Below the pieces are notes generated by a model. It was not told the origin of the DNA. It saw nothing but the letters and a program-made list of their open reading frames with translations, and ran no database searches. From positions 61,985,355 through 62,049,354 of the forward strand of contig NC_016131.3 in assembly GCF_000005505.3 (NCBI RefSeq): DNA of 64,000 nt, written 5' to 3'. Below are positions 35,767 through 49,198 of the stretch, one piece after another (position 1 is the first letter of the stretch; every line of letters begins with the position of its first letter). This stretch comes from Brachypodium distachyon. Its lineage: Eukaryota > Streptophyta > Magnoliopsida > Poales > Poaceae. Position numbers and translations under genes: made by a program.

Positions 35767-38700
35767 TTAGACCCTTTCACTAATTGGTCTGCACAAACCA
35801 GAGAACGCAGCTTTCCGGATTAGAGGGTGAATATTCCCAACGAAAACTTCCTCATCCAGCATCGCAATGTGAGACCAAATCTGCGTATGCCATGGACAAT
35901 ACAAAAATCAGACATTTTTAAGCCCATGAAATGATGCAATGGAGTGATGTATTTTTATTCAAAAAATCGATACCTACATCTTATCCTGGCTGTTACCACT
36001 TGCTAGAAGATACAAGTGATGGTTACAAGTTAAAACATCACTAGTATCCTGGCTGTTACCACTAGTAGATGGTTTCTGAATTTTAGCTAGGTCCAATTCT
36101 ATTTTGTCCAACTTTTTTCGACATAAATTTCATTGAACATGGTATCCATGTTAAAGTACTCCTTCCTTTGCATAAATACTCCCTCCGTCCCAAAATAAGT
36201 GACGTGTATTTGTATAGATTCTTATACAAATTCACGTCACTTATTTTGGGACGGAGGGAGTAGTACATATAAGTTTTGTCCTAAGACCATGTTTATATAG
36301 AAAGAAAAATCAACATCTACAGTAACAAGCAAACACTATGAAAACATATTTCATGGTGGATCTACTGTGACTGATTTGGTATTGGAGATGTTGATATTTT
36401 TTCTATAAACTTCGTCAAACTTAAGAAAGTTTGACTTCGAACAAAATTTATATGCCCTATGTTATGAAAAGAAGAGCAAGATAACTTCCCAATGATTAGT
36501 GAATTTATCAGCTCAAGGAACAAACTATTCAGGCAATGGGTCCAAGCCTCCAACAGCAATACTCACCTCAGTTGCATATTGTCGAGAAAATGACTTGAGA
36601 TACCCCAATGTGCAAAGACACCATTGCTCAAGCTCTCCAATACTGTAACCAACTTTAGTTTTTTTACCATTCAGTTGACTGTCAAAACATAAAAGTAAGT
36701 TAGTACAGAGTCCCTAAGACCTGACCAGCACATACATGACTAGTAAATAGGTTCCTGGAATGCCACTGTACACAAACAGCTGTTACAAACATCCTAATCA
36801 GCAGGTGCTAATTCATCTAGCAACCAAATTGTTGCATTTTTCCAAGACTAATTTTGCAATATTATTAGCAGTACAAAAGTGTTAACAAGCCCGAACACAA
36901 AACAAATCTCCATCAAAGCAAAAGGGCCTAAACCATAAACTGGCTGGGGTTTTCCAAAGTGTAGATTGAAACATCTAAAAGAAGTATTATTGTGATATAA
37001 ATACTGGAAACTGAATAATAAACTGACCTGTCATTGTCGGCGCCATTTTCATTGTCTATCTCCATAGTTGCCACTTCAGGATCAGCAGCTGCAAAAGTTA
37101 CGTCCTGATCTCCAGCACGTAGATTAGGAACATCTCCATTAGCAGAAATGGGTGGTAGACGTTCAGTAAGCACATCAACAAAGCTCTTGAACAGTAGCCT
37201 AAGCAATTCCTGTAAAGTCCACCGCAATATAATGGGTGAGTTGATGTGAATGGATGCTCAACTATGCGCTAGCAAAGCAAGTACAACAAAAAATTGGAAT
37301 ATCGGAAAATATGTATATCAATAGACATGCAAGGGTACACAGAAATAAGAGAAAGGTAAGCAAGTAGCATACTTTGCCTTCTTCAAGTCCCCGAGCAAGG
37401 AGAGCCTCCTTTGCTTCTAATGATTCTTCAGTAGCTACTTCCTCTTCTTTTGCTCTGTCAGCAAATCCTTGAAGGCGTCTTAGTCTTCCTGGTGTTTCAG
37501 ATGGTGCAGGTTGGCCCTCAACAATCTCAAGTACAGATTTAGCCTCCTCCAACTCTCGGCTGGCTTTTGCACTAGCCTCTTTTGCAACTTGAATACTTTT
37601 CCTCAGTGTTTGAATTTCCTTACGAAGGTCACTCACACGATTGTATGTTTTACTAACAGTATTCCTAAGAATCTGTTTGAGGGGATGTCAATCAGACAGG
37701 TTCAACAAAAAAGAGTATAAAATGCGTTGGGGGCTGAATTGGGCAGATGGATCCATGCCATTAATATATAGTAGAAATCTCTTTGTATGTAGTGTCAATT
37801 TCATTAGCCTAACAAAAAACTTAATAAAGATAATTACCACCATTTTTAGGACACATGGAAATTTAGAATGGAAAAAATATAAGGATAAGGAAAAAATATA
37901 AGGACAAAGAACACACCTCCCATGGACGATCCGAAACATGAAATTGATCGACATTAGCAGGAGAAAAAACCCATTTGACTATAGCCAAATTGGAAATTAA
38001 GCGATAGCCCATCATTCTATCAATAGCTATAGCAGTCATCTGAGTACTGTTCTTCCAATAAGCACTGACTTCATCCATCAACAATAATTGCATTTCCTCA
38101 TCTGGACATAGCTTGGAAATTATTTGACCATATCTCTCCAGAACGGTGATAAGATGGGTGAAACTTTTTGAACCGATGTCAAGAAGTGTCTGACTAACAA
38201 CATCAATAGCGAATTTGGCACCATTTGCAGGAACTATTTGTTCTTCAACCCACGAAATAATATCACGTGTAGTCTTCCTCCCTCTAACCATGCCAACAAG
38301 TTCCTTCGACAGTCTGTGGCCTTCGGTGCTTTCTTTGCTATCATCAGTATGATATCTGAAATTAGGCCCAGCTTTGGGGGGTAACAGTCCTTCCAACTCA
38401 GTAGCATCCTCAATACTCTGGAGAAGACACAATAATTTAAATAACTGTTGCGCAATCAGCAGAGACAATTAGCTATAGAAGCATGGATATCAAAATAGCA
38501 AAACGTAATCCAAAAAAGTAATAAATACGTGAAAATAATAGCCCTCCTTATTTAAGGACTGGCCCATAATATATCACTGACCTGCTTGATTTTCTCGAAA
38601 TAGGACAACCTAACCTCCCTTTCTAATACTTCTTGGACAAAAACACGTTGCGGAGCCCATTTTGGCAGGCCTTTTACACTGGCCCACTCCTGCCAAGGCC

Positions 38701-41700
38701 AGATGAATTGAAAATTTGACCTGTGTAAGCAGATGATATTGTTACAATTTAGGAGTACAAGGCTACAATTATTTTAAGTGAGTAGGAATATTGACAGGAG
38801 ACCAATTATGTTATGCAACCAATTGCCTAAAAAACTATACTAGAAATGTATAACATCCTTTTTTTTAGAGTGAATTACTCAAAACCACAACTTCATGAAC
38901 TTATAACAATCCTAATCTTTTAAAAACATTTCACAAAACCACAACTTGTGGTCTGATCTTTCACACATAACCCAAAATGGTAATTTCTGTGCATTTGACA
39001 GTAAACCTGGCATGACGGTTGAATTGTTATAAGTTCTCGTGAAGTTGTGATTTGAGTAATTCACTTTGTTTTTTAAGCAATAGCAGAAGAGGATCATCAT
39101 TAGAGTATCGAACATCTATAGGAATGGCTTAATCAATAGCCAATAGGCCAAATAATAAATAGTAACATAGGCAGGAAGCCGTATGACCAAAACCAAATCC
39201 ATGGCAATGAACTTACAAGTGGTGTGAAAACCATAGGATAAGTCTGGTGCGGCACTCTGTATCCATGTTACTAATTCTGTCAAAAAGAGCATGCACTGCT
39301 GCTACCACAACAGATGGAAATGCAGCTGGCAAAGCCTGGAAGAGATTTTAGATAATTAGACTCATTCTAGTCATCCTCAAGGAAGGAAGTAAAACCTTTT
39401 CTTTCATATGAAGGAAAAAGGCAAACCGCCGCTACGACGTTTCTACAGGACATTTCACATGAATAAAGCGGACATCAATAGTTTACCAAAAATAAATGGC
39501 AGTGGTATAGATGAAAACATAAGGAACTATACAACCAGAATATTTTTTTTGTAAACTATACAACCAGAATATGGTATGCAGATAAACGTACAAGCTTAAG
39601 ACTAAAAACAAATACTAGTATATAGCTATGAGCATACTATAAGTAAATCAGAAAGGCAGATGAGGTAAACTAAACCAAGAAAGGGATTGTGAATTCATAA
39701 TTCTGCTCACAGTAATTATAGCAGTCACCATACCATTATGCAGTGAAAACAATTCACAACATGCACCAAAAGAAATTGCATGGGCACAATTCAAAAGGTA
39801 TATTAAATCTCACATTCTACACTGGCCTCAGCACTAGTGGTGCTTGACTAAACAAAAACAATATTAGCCTAAGCAGTCTCAGAGCATTAAAGATTGAAAG
39901 AACTACCTTGCAAAGGTCGATTATAACCAATGTATAGTAAATTGGCCTGAAAGGTGGATTCGGCAGCAATAGTAGCTAGAAAATAAAATATATAGGTCAG
40001 AATAAAAGTCTTGATTTTTATTTGACAAGTATACTCACTGTACAGGAAAAGAAAAGACAAAAATAAATGCACAAATGTTGCAATAGGTATCCTAACTATA
40101 TCTATTGTGAAACTATAGTGTGAACTGTTAAGACTGTTAGGGTGTCTATATATAATCCATAACATCCAGACTACAGCATGGTAGCGTGAAGCCCAGAACC
40201 AAAATCCAGATGAGAGACAGAAATAATCATGTGGTACCAATCAAAAGATTATTCAAAGGAATGTTGAACCCAGCTTCTACGCAGATAATAACAGCTTGAA
40301 AAACAAATTACAAATTTATAACAAAATTAAGTAGATCCTAACAACAACAAAAAAATCTGTCTCTTTGTTTCAAATATTGTAAAATATTAGCTACATACCC
40401 ATGTGTTGCTACGGATAAACAAATTAGACTGCTTGCTGAAGATAAATTAGATAAAAACACTATTATATATTAGTGCCACTTGCTTGTAATTTATCTCAAT
40501 TTTTGGTGGCAAATATCATCACTATCTTAATAATTTAATAGATGTACTTGTTTGCACTAGAATAAGGTGCAAAGTCATTTTTTTTACAATAGGAGGCAAA
40601 GAGATGTTGACAGACCACCGCCACCAATTGGCTTTTTTATAAGAGTAATAAAGATTGTGTCAAATTGCACAAATAGTATGATATGAATATGAATGACACC
40701 AGTGGCAAACCAGAAACTACTCGCAGGAAAGAACATTAAATAGTAAAAAAACTAATTTAACTTCAGTACCTACGTTATGCAAACTCAGGCCCGCTAAACC
40801 AGTGACTCCAACCCACATGCACCAAATAGGCCCAACCGGAGAGCACCACAAGCTTCTAAGAGGTCTTGGGCCATCTCCCCCAAAAGACTAGCCTGAGAGG
40901 AGGGTTGCCCTCACCCTTATAAATCATTCCCTGCCTCCTCCCACGACTTAATGTGGGACTACACTGAATAAATCTCCCCATCACACATCGGACAGTGGAC
41001 ACCATGGGCCTGCTAAAACCAGCGTTCCGGCCCACCAACCATGACCTACCCACCGTGAGTCCATCGAGATTTCTATCTGGACACCTATGCTTTGATAACA
41101 GTACTTACAAATCCCAGGACCGCTAAACCAGCGTCTCCGGCCCACATGCACCAACTAGGCCAATTGTAGAGCAACACAAGCTTATATGAGGTCTTGGGCC
41201 CTCCCACCCCAAGAAGACTAGCCTGACAGGAGGGGTTAACGTCACCTGTACAAGTCATTCACTGCCTCCTCCCACAAGAACACAACCTATGTGGGACTAA
41301 ACCCAACAACCTAAGTGAGTACCCAAATTTGATTTAATATGTGGCATGCTGATTACTAGTCTTCCATTTCTTAACACATATACGTCAAACTCTACTGAAA
41401 ATCTGAATCTATTGCTTATCTACTAACCTTGTTCAGAAATACTTTAGCAGCTTAAAGTTTTCAGCCAGCTTTTGCATGCTTTACTACCAATATATTTTTA
41501 CGGTACCACAAACAGCTACAATGTTACCAGATCACAATCTTAGGTGGGATTTTTTAGTCTCCCAAATATACGAGATTACAAATTGTATGTTTCTCTACAA
41601 AACATAATTACATATTGAAAAGTGGAAAACTCGAATGCAATTTTTGGATCTTGAACAAAATTTTGTACATTACAGGTGCGCGTATTCACATCCCAAATGA

Positions 41701-44700
41701 ACATAATTTTCAAAGCTTCTTTAAATCATTTCATATGAACTAATCATTTCAAACTCAGTCCAATACGTGAATAATAATATCTGTACAACGCACAAACTAA
41801 TGTAAGATTAGCCTCAGATCATTGCACTCTGGAGTCTGTGAAACACAGTTTTATTCACCAGGTCTTTCAGAAATGCTTGGGTGGAACTCAAACCGTGCTC
41901 CGTGAAAAGCAACGTTTACAACCCATTTCATGGCAATTTATTAATCCCTATGTTAGAAATTCAGAATGCAAGAATATGAAACATTCACTCTCCAACAACT
42001 AAATAATACAGTTCACTTAACATGAAGGCAGGCACACAGAAACTGGTGATAGAAGCATCAAATAATCATAATAATACCTGAGAAAATATGGTCTCGGCCA
42101 TCAGGTATTCATACCGAAAAGGCACAGGAAGGCTGACCAGATAAAATGCACACTCTTTGCGACTGTCTTTCAAAGAAAAATATAACCAATACAGAATTAG
42201 TAAGAAAGCTGAAATAGTACGATTGAGTAGATAAATTCTAAAATAGAACAAAACTCGACCAATGTTACCAAGATGAGCATGCCAAATGTTGCCAACCATA
42301 ATTGATGCATTTAAAAATTGATGTTTTTGTTCGCTGGCAGCAACATTATCACAGTTGAGTTTAGTCTACTTTGACCTTGTTAGGCTTGTGTTGGTTCTTT
42401 CCGTAACATTTGGTGTGCCAAATTTCTTACCTCTACTAGTTGCCACACTTGTGGCAAACGATTTGCTTGCCACGAAGACTGTGGTAGTGTGGTTTGCCAC
42501 ACTGTTCGGGGCAAGGAGTGTTAAGTAACAAAACAGGTTAGTTCTAGCTAAACAGAAACTGCAGAGGTTAAAACAGAACCTTGACCCTAGGGATTAATAA
42601 TACTCCCTCCGATCCATAATAAGTGTCCTTGATCTAGTACAACTTTGTACTAAATCAGCGACACTTATTATGGATCAGAGGGGTAGATGATAAGAAAACA
42701 GGAGTCAATACAATTAATTTTTGTTAGTAAAGGGAAAAACAGAAGACTCGGCAATAGGGAGTTAGAGGCCACCAAGTTATATTCATACTCCATACTAAAG
42801 ACTGACCAGCAAATCCAGTGAGTAGTTGTGTCAGCAATTCATGCATTAACAAGTTTAACAACCACATGTGTGATATCCAACATTCTCAACTTCTATATAA
42901 GTACCAACAACAATAATAAAACTGAAACAATTAAGATTATAACTGACCATCCATTGAAGAAAAGCAGCACATCCAATATGTATTCTTCAACAACAAAACG
43001 ATCTACAGGTTGCATATTCTGAAAACAAATGACGGCTGATTAGTCATCCAAGAATGTAAAAAGCTGAACTTGGTAAGCATATAAACAGTGGGCAGGCGGT
43101 CAGACAGGGAATTCACTGAATAGATGGCAACAATCATTGTGGTTGGTGGATTGGGAGGTGAAGGAATGCTTGCATTTTCTGCAGTGCTTCCCCAGCCATA
43201 CTCGACCTCCTGAACACAATCAAGTCGGAGGCAAGATCTTGGTTTACAGCGTGTGCAAAGAAGTTGCAACTGCTCCTACCCAATGGTTGCATTAAGGATC
43301 CTTTTGTTTTCTGGCTGTAACCTACTTTGTGCTTGTAATTTTTCCAAGTTCTATCGATACAACAAGGTACAACGCTCACTGCGTTATCTCGACAAAACGA
43401 AAACAGGCGAAATTTGTAATGTAGAACCAAGTAGTAATTAATGTCATGTCACTTTACGTACATTACAGAAAATACAGAAAGTAAAGCATGAAATGTAACA
43501 ATGGTCAATGGGCTATAACATAAAGTTAAAATTTACCTCAGCTTTATTTGTTGGAAATATATGAAGCCTACGAAGCCTTTGGGGGTACTTTAGATCGGCC
43601 TCATGCTTCTCTTGCCCTTTTAATATTTCAGAAGCTGAGAGTGTGAAAGTAGGCGGAGGGCAACTAACTGGGGGGAAACGGTGAGACTTTCCAACTACCA
43701 ACTGAGCTTCAAACGACAAGTGAGGTTTTGGAACTGCAGGGGAGTAGTTAAACAGAATGTACAGAAAATTAGGCAATAGCATGCTTAAGATTATGTATAC
43801 AATCAGCACTGAGCTGGAGAAAGAAAAAGAAATCCTAAGATTTAACCCTATTGCATTGAAAGCATTTATTCCAATCAGCAAACATGTGTGTTCAAAAGCA
43901 CAAACTGACGTACCACTTTTAACCTTCCATCCATTGCGAGAAAGAACTTGAATACGCTCCCATAAATCTTCCATGAAATCCTGCAAAGGTTACAAGTTAC
44001 AGTCCTGATCTAAATAACATCGGAGGAGTTTAAATGGATATAAGGATTCAGGAAACAAACAGTTGTCAGGTTCACATATTCAAGAAGTTACCATTACCTT
44101 TTTATTGGGAGAGTCACCTTCATCTGTCTCAAAGACTGAGAAAGCAATATCGTCAAAATGCCTTCTGATGCTTATGTAAGATTGTATACCAACCAGAACT
44201 CTCTCAAGTTCATCCGGAACTTGCTGCATGTTAGAACTCATCAGTGCATTGTACCCATGAATTCAGGTCAGTAAAATTTTCTAATGCACAATTTTCAAGT
44301 AGAACTTTTTCTATTAGAGCGCTAATTTGGTGTGCACTGACTACTTTTAGTAAGGACAAAATGTGTGTTCCTGACTCATGTTTCCAAAAGTTCTTGAAAA
44401 AAGATCATGGATGATGTTCATATTGCTCCGGAAAGATACAAACTTTCAAGGCCAGTATTTTAGTAAGGACAAAATGTGTGTTCCTGACTCATGTTTCCAA
44501 AAGTTCTTGAAAAAAGATCATGGATGATGTTCATATTGCTCCGGAAAGATACAAACTTTCAAGGCCAGTATTATCCATACCCTTGAGATTTAAGGGCAGC
44601 ATACGAGAGGAGTTTATCATAGACATCTCTTAGTTCTTAGAAGAGGGGATTCAATGTCCCTATTTCAATACTTGAAAGAATAGGTTGGGTTGCTTACAGT

Positions 44701-47700
44701 GCGGCTTTAAAAACATACAATAGCATGCTATGGATTGACATTACAGAATAAAGATACCCTTCTAAAGTTCAAAAGGAAACTCAAATAAATGAAGTCAGAT
44801 TGAACCACAATCCACAAATGCTCTAAAAAAGGAGGTAAATCACTGTAGCTCAATAAAGATGATGAAGATTAATACAGCCAGAGAACTAAAAGCATGTGTT
44901 CGGTTAAATCACTCATATTAGACACCAAAGGTTGTGAAGATTAGGCAGTAAATCACAACAGTTTAACAAAAGTACCTCAAACAGTTCTGAACCACCCCAC
45001 GGAAGAGAAGCCAAAACACAATAAACATAAAAATCAGCACGTGGTTGCCAAGATGGATTTCCAGCTTCTTCATCCAATATTGTGGCAGCAGATGATAATA
45101 GTGTCTCATATGTCTCAATAATGGAATCTGGCGATATAACTTTGCTGCACATCTACAATACACACATAAAATTTACAGTTACGAGAAGAGGTAAAGAAAC
45201 TACAAATTGATCAATCCATATGCCCAAAATACATCAAAAGCCTTTCTACCAGCAAAAAAGAGGGCAGAAAGAGAACCCTCTCTCTTTTTGAGAAAAGAGT
45301 CAAAGTACTCAGCCTCAACTTGTTATAAACTCAATCTAGAGCATAATTTAAAGATGATATCAACTAAATAATCAGCTGACTAAATGCAAATTTTACAATC
45401 ATAGAATTATTTTAAATCATGCGATCTTCACTAAGAACTATGAATGTATCTAATAAACAGAAAATATATCTCTAGAGCTGCAGGGCTTCAGTTTCTGTGG
45501 GCTGGAGAGGCCGAAGCTACGCAAAATAAACCGTAGCTAACATGCATGCAACACTGCTCTTGGGATTGTAGCATTTATATAGGATCACCATCCTTATGAT
45601 TTTTCTCTGTAGAAGCCTAGAACACTACAACACTAGTTTGCTTTGGATCAAGACAGTTTTCCTCTCTGTGTCTCCCTAAAAAAGGGCAGTTTTCCTGTGT
45701 CTCATCCAAACGACTACCCTGCAACTTTTTTTTGTGTTGCCATTGTCAGTTTTGCACCTGCATTCTCGTTGTGATGCTGTGTTTTTTATTCCCACAATTA
45801 TTATTCCATAGAACTCTCGACCCCCAACCCAACCCCAAAAACAAAGCATTCCCTCAGGCACCTCTCCATGTTAGTTTGTACGTTAGCTTTCATGGTTTTG
45901 TTTGATAGTTAATTGTACTTGTAGTTTTAGAATTACTTGTGACATTATTCTGTGCAATTGCATTGTTGCGTGTGCTTTACCAAATTCATTCAATACCCAA
46001 GTTAATGTAACAGTAAGAGAACTAAAAGCCTTCAGCATTGAGACTCAACCGTTCATGAAGATGTGTTGCATGTCACAGGTTAGGACACAGGAAAGCAGCT
46101 AGCAAAGAATGATAACAGCAACCAAATCAAATCAAAACAACTACATGACTTACCAGGCCACTCAGAAATCGCAGCAATATCCTGATTCTGTCACGATTTT
46201 CATTATGTAAAGCATCCTGCAATTATGAAAATCAATTACAAAGCTAGGATGGTCGTCTAAGAAACCAAAAGTTGGTCCTCCAATCATGCATGGATTTGAT
46301 ATTCAGTATTTGCGAAAAAGAAGTCGAGTAACATAAATAACGCTGGAATAGTATCATAGCGAATTTGTCTCCAGTGGAACAAGGGGAAAAAAAGGTTAGC
46401 AAATACGCCTAAGTTATGTGATGTAAAAATAAATATGCATACCTGCAGGTTGGCCTGTGCTGTATCCACAATACCCTTGGCGAAACCTTCATTTTCTAAG
46501 TTTATCAAACCTATCTGACATTAAAAAAAACAGCACAAGCATCACTATGAATTAGCTCAATTATATAAGTGCAATCATATACTTGCATCTTATTTTCAAA
46601 ATGTTGTAGCGCTAGGTTAATTTTATGTGAGATTAGTGTTAAGTGCAGAAGGTATCAAAACCCATCACCGTAAAATATGATCCAAAACAATAGACATAGC
46701 TTCCTTGGTTCCTCCTCTCATAACAATATGCATGTAAAAGCAATGTCATACACATTTAACCAAACAGACAAATATCATCATCCAGCATACTGTATACATC
46801 ATCAACGGGATCAACGGACCTACAATTGATCCATGTGCATGTACGTGCAACAGGTGTGCATAATACTGGAACATTTGTTCATTGCACAATACTACTTGTG
46901 GAAAGAATGAAATGAGTATATATTCTTGGCTGTATTCCAGAAAAAAAAAGTATATTTCTTGGCACTGACATTAACATTGCATCTTCCCATAGGAGAGAAG
47001 ATAAAATGAACAGACATGCATAAGCAACAGATAATAATGAAATATACACAAATGAAACAGCATCATAAATCATGTTAAAAGCATGATAAGACCTACGTCA
47101 ACAAAATATGAACCAAAGCATATGAGAACTTCAAAGTTCTCCCAGAAAGTTCCATCAACAATCATATCAACCAATATTTTATATCAGGATTACATTATGT
47201 AACTGCAGTTTATGAGGCAAATACAGAGGCATATTTTTTTATTTCATAAGTCCAACCTCCCCAATACTTCAGAAATTCAAAAGGACAAAATGCAGGCTAG
47301 ATCTCCATTTTTTTAGTAGTGCTGGTATTATATGTTGCTTCTTTCACCTTCTGGACATAATAAAGGAACTCAAAGCATGCCAACAAGTCAAAATTCTATT
47401 GACATTGTGTAAGTACTTAAAATGATTCACAAGTAGTATTTAAAAAAGGGCAAGAGAACATAAATTAGAGAAGTGTTATAAGCTTCATAGGAAATATTTG
47501 CATACCAAAACTCCAAAGAAAGGAATCTTGTGAGGTAATTGTTCTGCACACTGAAGTAGAAACTGCTTGGATAAAGATACAACTCAGTTAGCATCTCAAA
47601 TTGATTCAGACATTAGATAACAATATTTATCCCGAACATTAAAGAAGTAAACAAATACTACAGGATCCAGATCTATTCTCTCTGTTCATTTTATCAGTTT

Positions 47701-49198
47701 GTTGTTTGCTGCCTTAAATGACTGCGGCAAAAAATTATCAACATCTGACCTTAGTTTAAAGAATGCACTACAGTTGGGAACAAAGAAATTATGCACTAAC
47801 ATAGAACTATAACATATACATTGCCAAAAGATAGCCAGATTGGAATAGTGAATGTAAAACAATATGGAGGTTTTCAATCCGGAGTCCCTTATAAACAGGA
47901 TCAATTCTTTTTCTGCTCGATGAATAGACAGAGTACAACAATAAGTAAACAAGCACACAGTAGAATGTTGGGTACCAACCTCAAAAATATCATCTTTGGA
48001 GTGTTCATATTCACGGCAAAGTACTGTGTAACAAGTTTCCTGTAAAGCAAATGATCGGCCAGCACAAGTGTGAAAAAAACATCGCAATAGATGAAAATGC
48101 ATGCTTCTCTTAAATATGTGCCAAACAATGTGCCACTTGTGTACAAACTTGCTACAGCCCTTTATCTGGCAACTTGAATAAAATCATTCAACTATAAACT
48201 GCATTTCCTAACAAAATCATGATTGTACCTAGAGATAACCTTCATCGTACTTACTACTCCCTCCATTCCATAATTCTTGACGCAACTTTGTCTAGATACG
48301 GATGTATAATACGCGTTTTAGTGCGTAGTTTCGCTCATTTTAGAAAAAAACTTGCGTCGTCAAGAATTATGGAACAGAGGGAGTAACATCTAATAGAGCC
48401 ACAATTTCACTTATAAGAGGGAAATTCACTAGAACACTAGAAGCATGATAAATCATATCAGCTGTTCCTAACGTAATAACCACCCTGTAATTCTAGAATT
48501 GATATGATTCCAACAGAATTACGTTGTGATAACACAAGTGTGCAATACTGCAGCCTGACAAGTTCCTAATGTACTACTTAGTTTGCATCCTATTATGATC
48601 TCCCCGCATTGAACCAAGTTCCTATATCTTAATGCCGACAGCATAAGAGGATCAAACCACCTAACAACCAAATCCAACTCAGGAAAGTCACCATACTAGA
48701 TTGACAGGAACAAAACAATGATAGCATAGTCCACCGAGACAATTGTAGGCACCCTACAAGGGCGACTAAAATATTGTTACAATGCGCCCCATCCAGATTT
48801 GCAAATTTGACTAGGGTGTCCAGATAAAAACCAGTTCCACACAGCGCACCAAATACCTATAGCTCCGGACTCTGTAGAGGACTGCCATAGGTGGGTAGTA
48901 GGGTTTTGGCCTTCCCACCTCGACCACCACAAGTTCCCACCAAAAGCGCACATAGCAAAAAAAACGACGCCGTAGGTCAGGCTGGCTAATGCCCGCCGTA
49001 GTTCACCTCAGAAAAACAAACCACGACGCTTTCTAAACCAAATCCGCACGCCCTAGGGTTCGGAGAGCGGGGTGAGGGAGGGGCAACGAGTTGGGAGGGA
49101 CGGGCACTCACAATATGCTCCTTGTGGTCGGCGGAGCCCCCGTACTCGGGGCACCTGTCGCCGATGCGAAGCAGCAGCGTCCTCCAGCCGGCGCTCAT
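35767..49198 (-). CDS. CBP80: Nuclear cap-binding protein subunit 1 (CBP80/ABH1)
   Basis: Nineteen minus-strand exons: 49198-49112, 48039-47980, 47562-47506, 46514-46443, 46216-46154, 45152-44976, 44223-44098, 43980-43914, 43733-43537, 43018-42948, 42162-42078, 39975-39907, 39335-39217, 38720-38582, 38417-37917, 37672-37373, 37209-37028, 36678-36567 and 35880-35767. All are GT-AG and phases close to 865 aa, against about 848 in Arabidopsis. The protein consists of MIF4G-like helical repeats: an N-terminal domain (MSAGWRTLLLRIGDRCPEYG, FLLQCAEQLPHKIP, NPSWQPRADFYV, LPWGGSELFE), middle (DRFVVEEYILDVLLFF, PVPFRYEYLMAETIFSQ) and C-terminal (LLDIGSKSFTHLITVLERYG, MTAIAIDRMMGYRLISNLAI, FHVSDRPWE). 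A coiled coil lies at about residues 640-690. With CBP20 it binds the 5' cap in the nucleus and acts in splicing, miRNA processing and ABA response. The start ATG sits in a strong context (GCTGCCATGAGC). Confidence 0.96.
36177..36262. mobile_element. Stowaway MITE in CBP80 intron 18
   Basis: The perfectly inverse ends TACTCCCTCCGTCCCAAAAT and ATTTTGGGACGGAGGGAGTA have TA borders and a total length of 86 bp. The arms extend almost to the centre, making a near-perfect hairpin and the best preserved copy in the window. Confidence 0.93.
40769..41308 (-). mobile_element. TRIM (miniature LTR retrotransposon) in CBP80 intron 11
   Basis: Two direct repeats of ~200 bp (41101-41308 and about 40769-40985) share CTCTCAGGCTAGTCTT-, GGGCCCAAGACCTC- and TAGTCCCACAT-type words. 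On the minus strand the outer repeat starts TGTTGGGTTTAGTCCCACAT. Directly after its other end comes TGTTATCAAAGC (41100-41089), a 10/12 match to the initiator-tRNA primer-binding site TGGTATCAGAGC. The short interior has no coding capacity. Size, LTR start and primer site fit the TRIM class. LTR divergence shows it is old. Confidence 0.72.
42601..42685. mobile_element. Stowaway MITE in CBP80 intron 10
   Basis: Inverse ends TACTCCCTCCGATCCATAAT and ATTATGGATCAGAGGGGTA, bounded by TA, length 85 bp. The right terminus has a substitution and a lost base. Confidence 0.88.
44345..44570. repeat. Perfect 113-bp tandem duplication in CBP80 intron 6
   Basis: 44345-44457 and 44458-44570 are identical base for base by eye (TTTTAGTAAGGACAAAATGT to AAGGCCAGTA). 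Two adjacent exact copies suggest a recent duplication or an assembly artefact. It lies between exons and touches no splice site. Confidence 0.92.
48255..48385. mobile_element. Stowaway MITE in CBP80 intron 1
   Basis: Inverse ends TACTCCCTCCATTCCATAAT and ATTATGGAACAGAGGGAGTA are followed inward by TCTTGACG and CGTCAAGA. With TA borders and 131 bp, it is a longer subfamily than the other copies. Confidence 0.9.
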
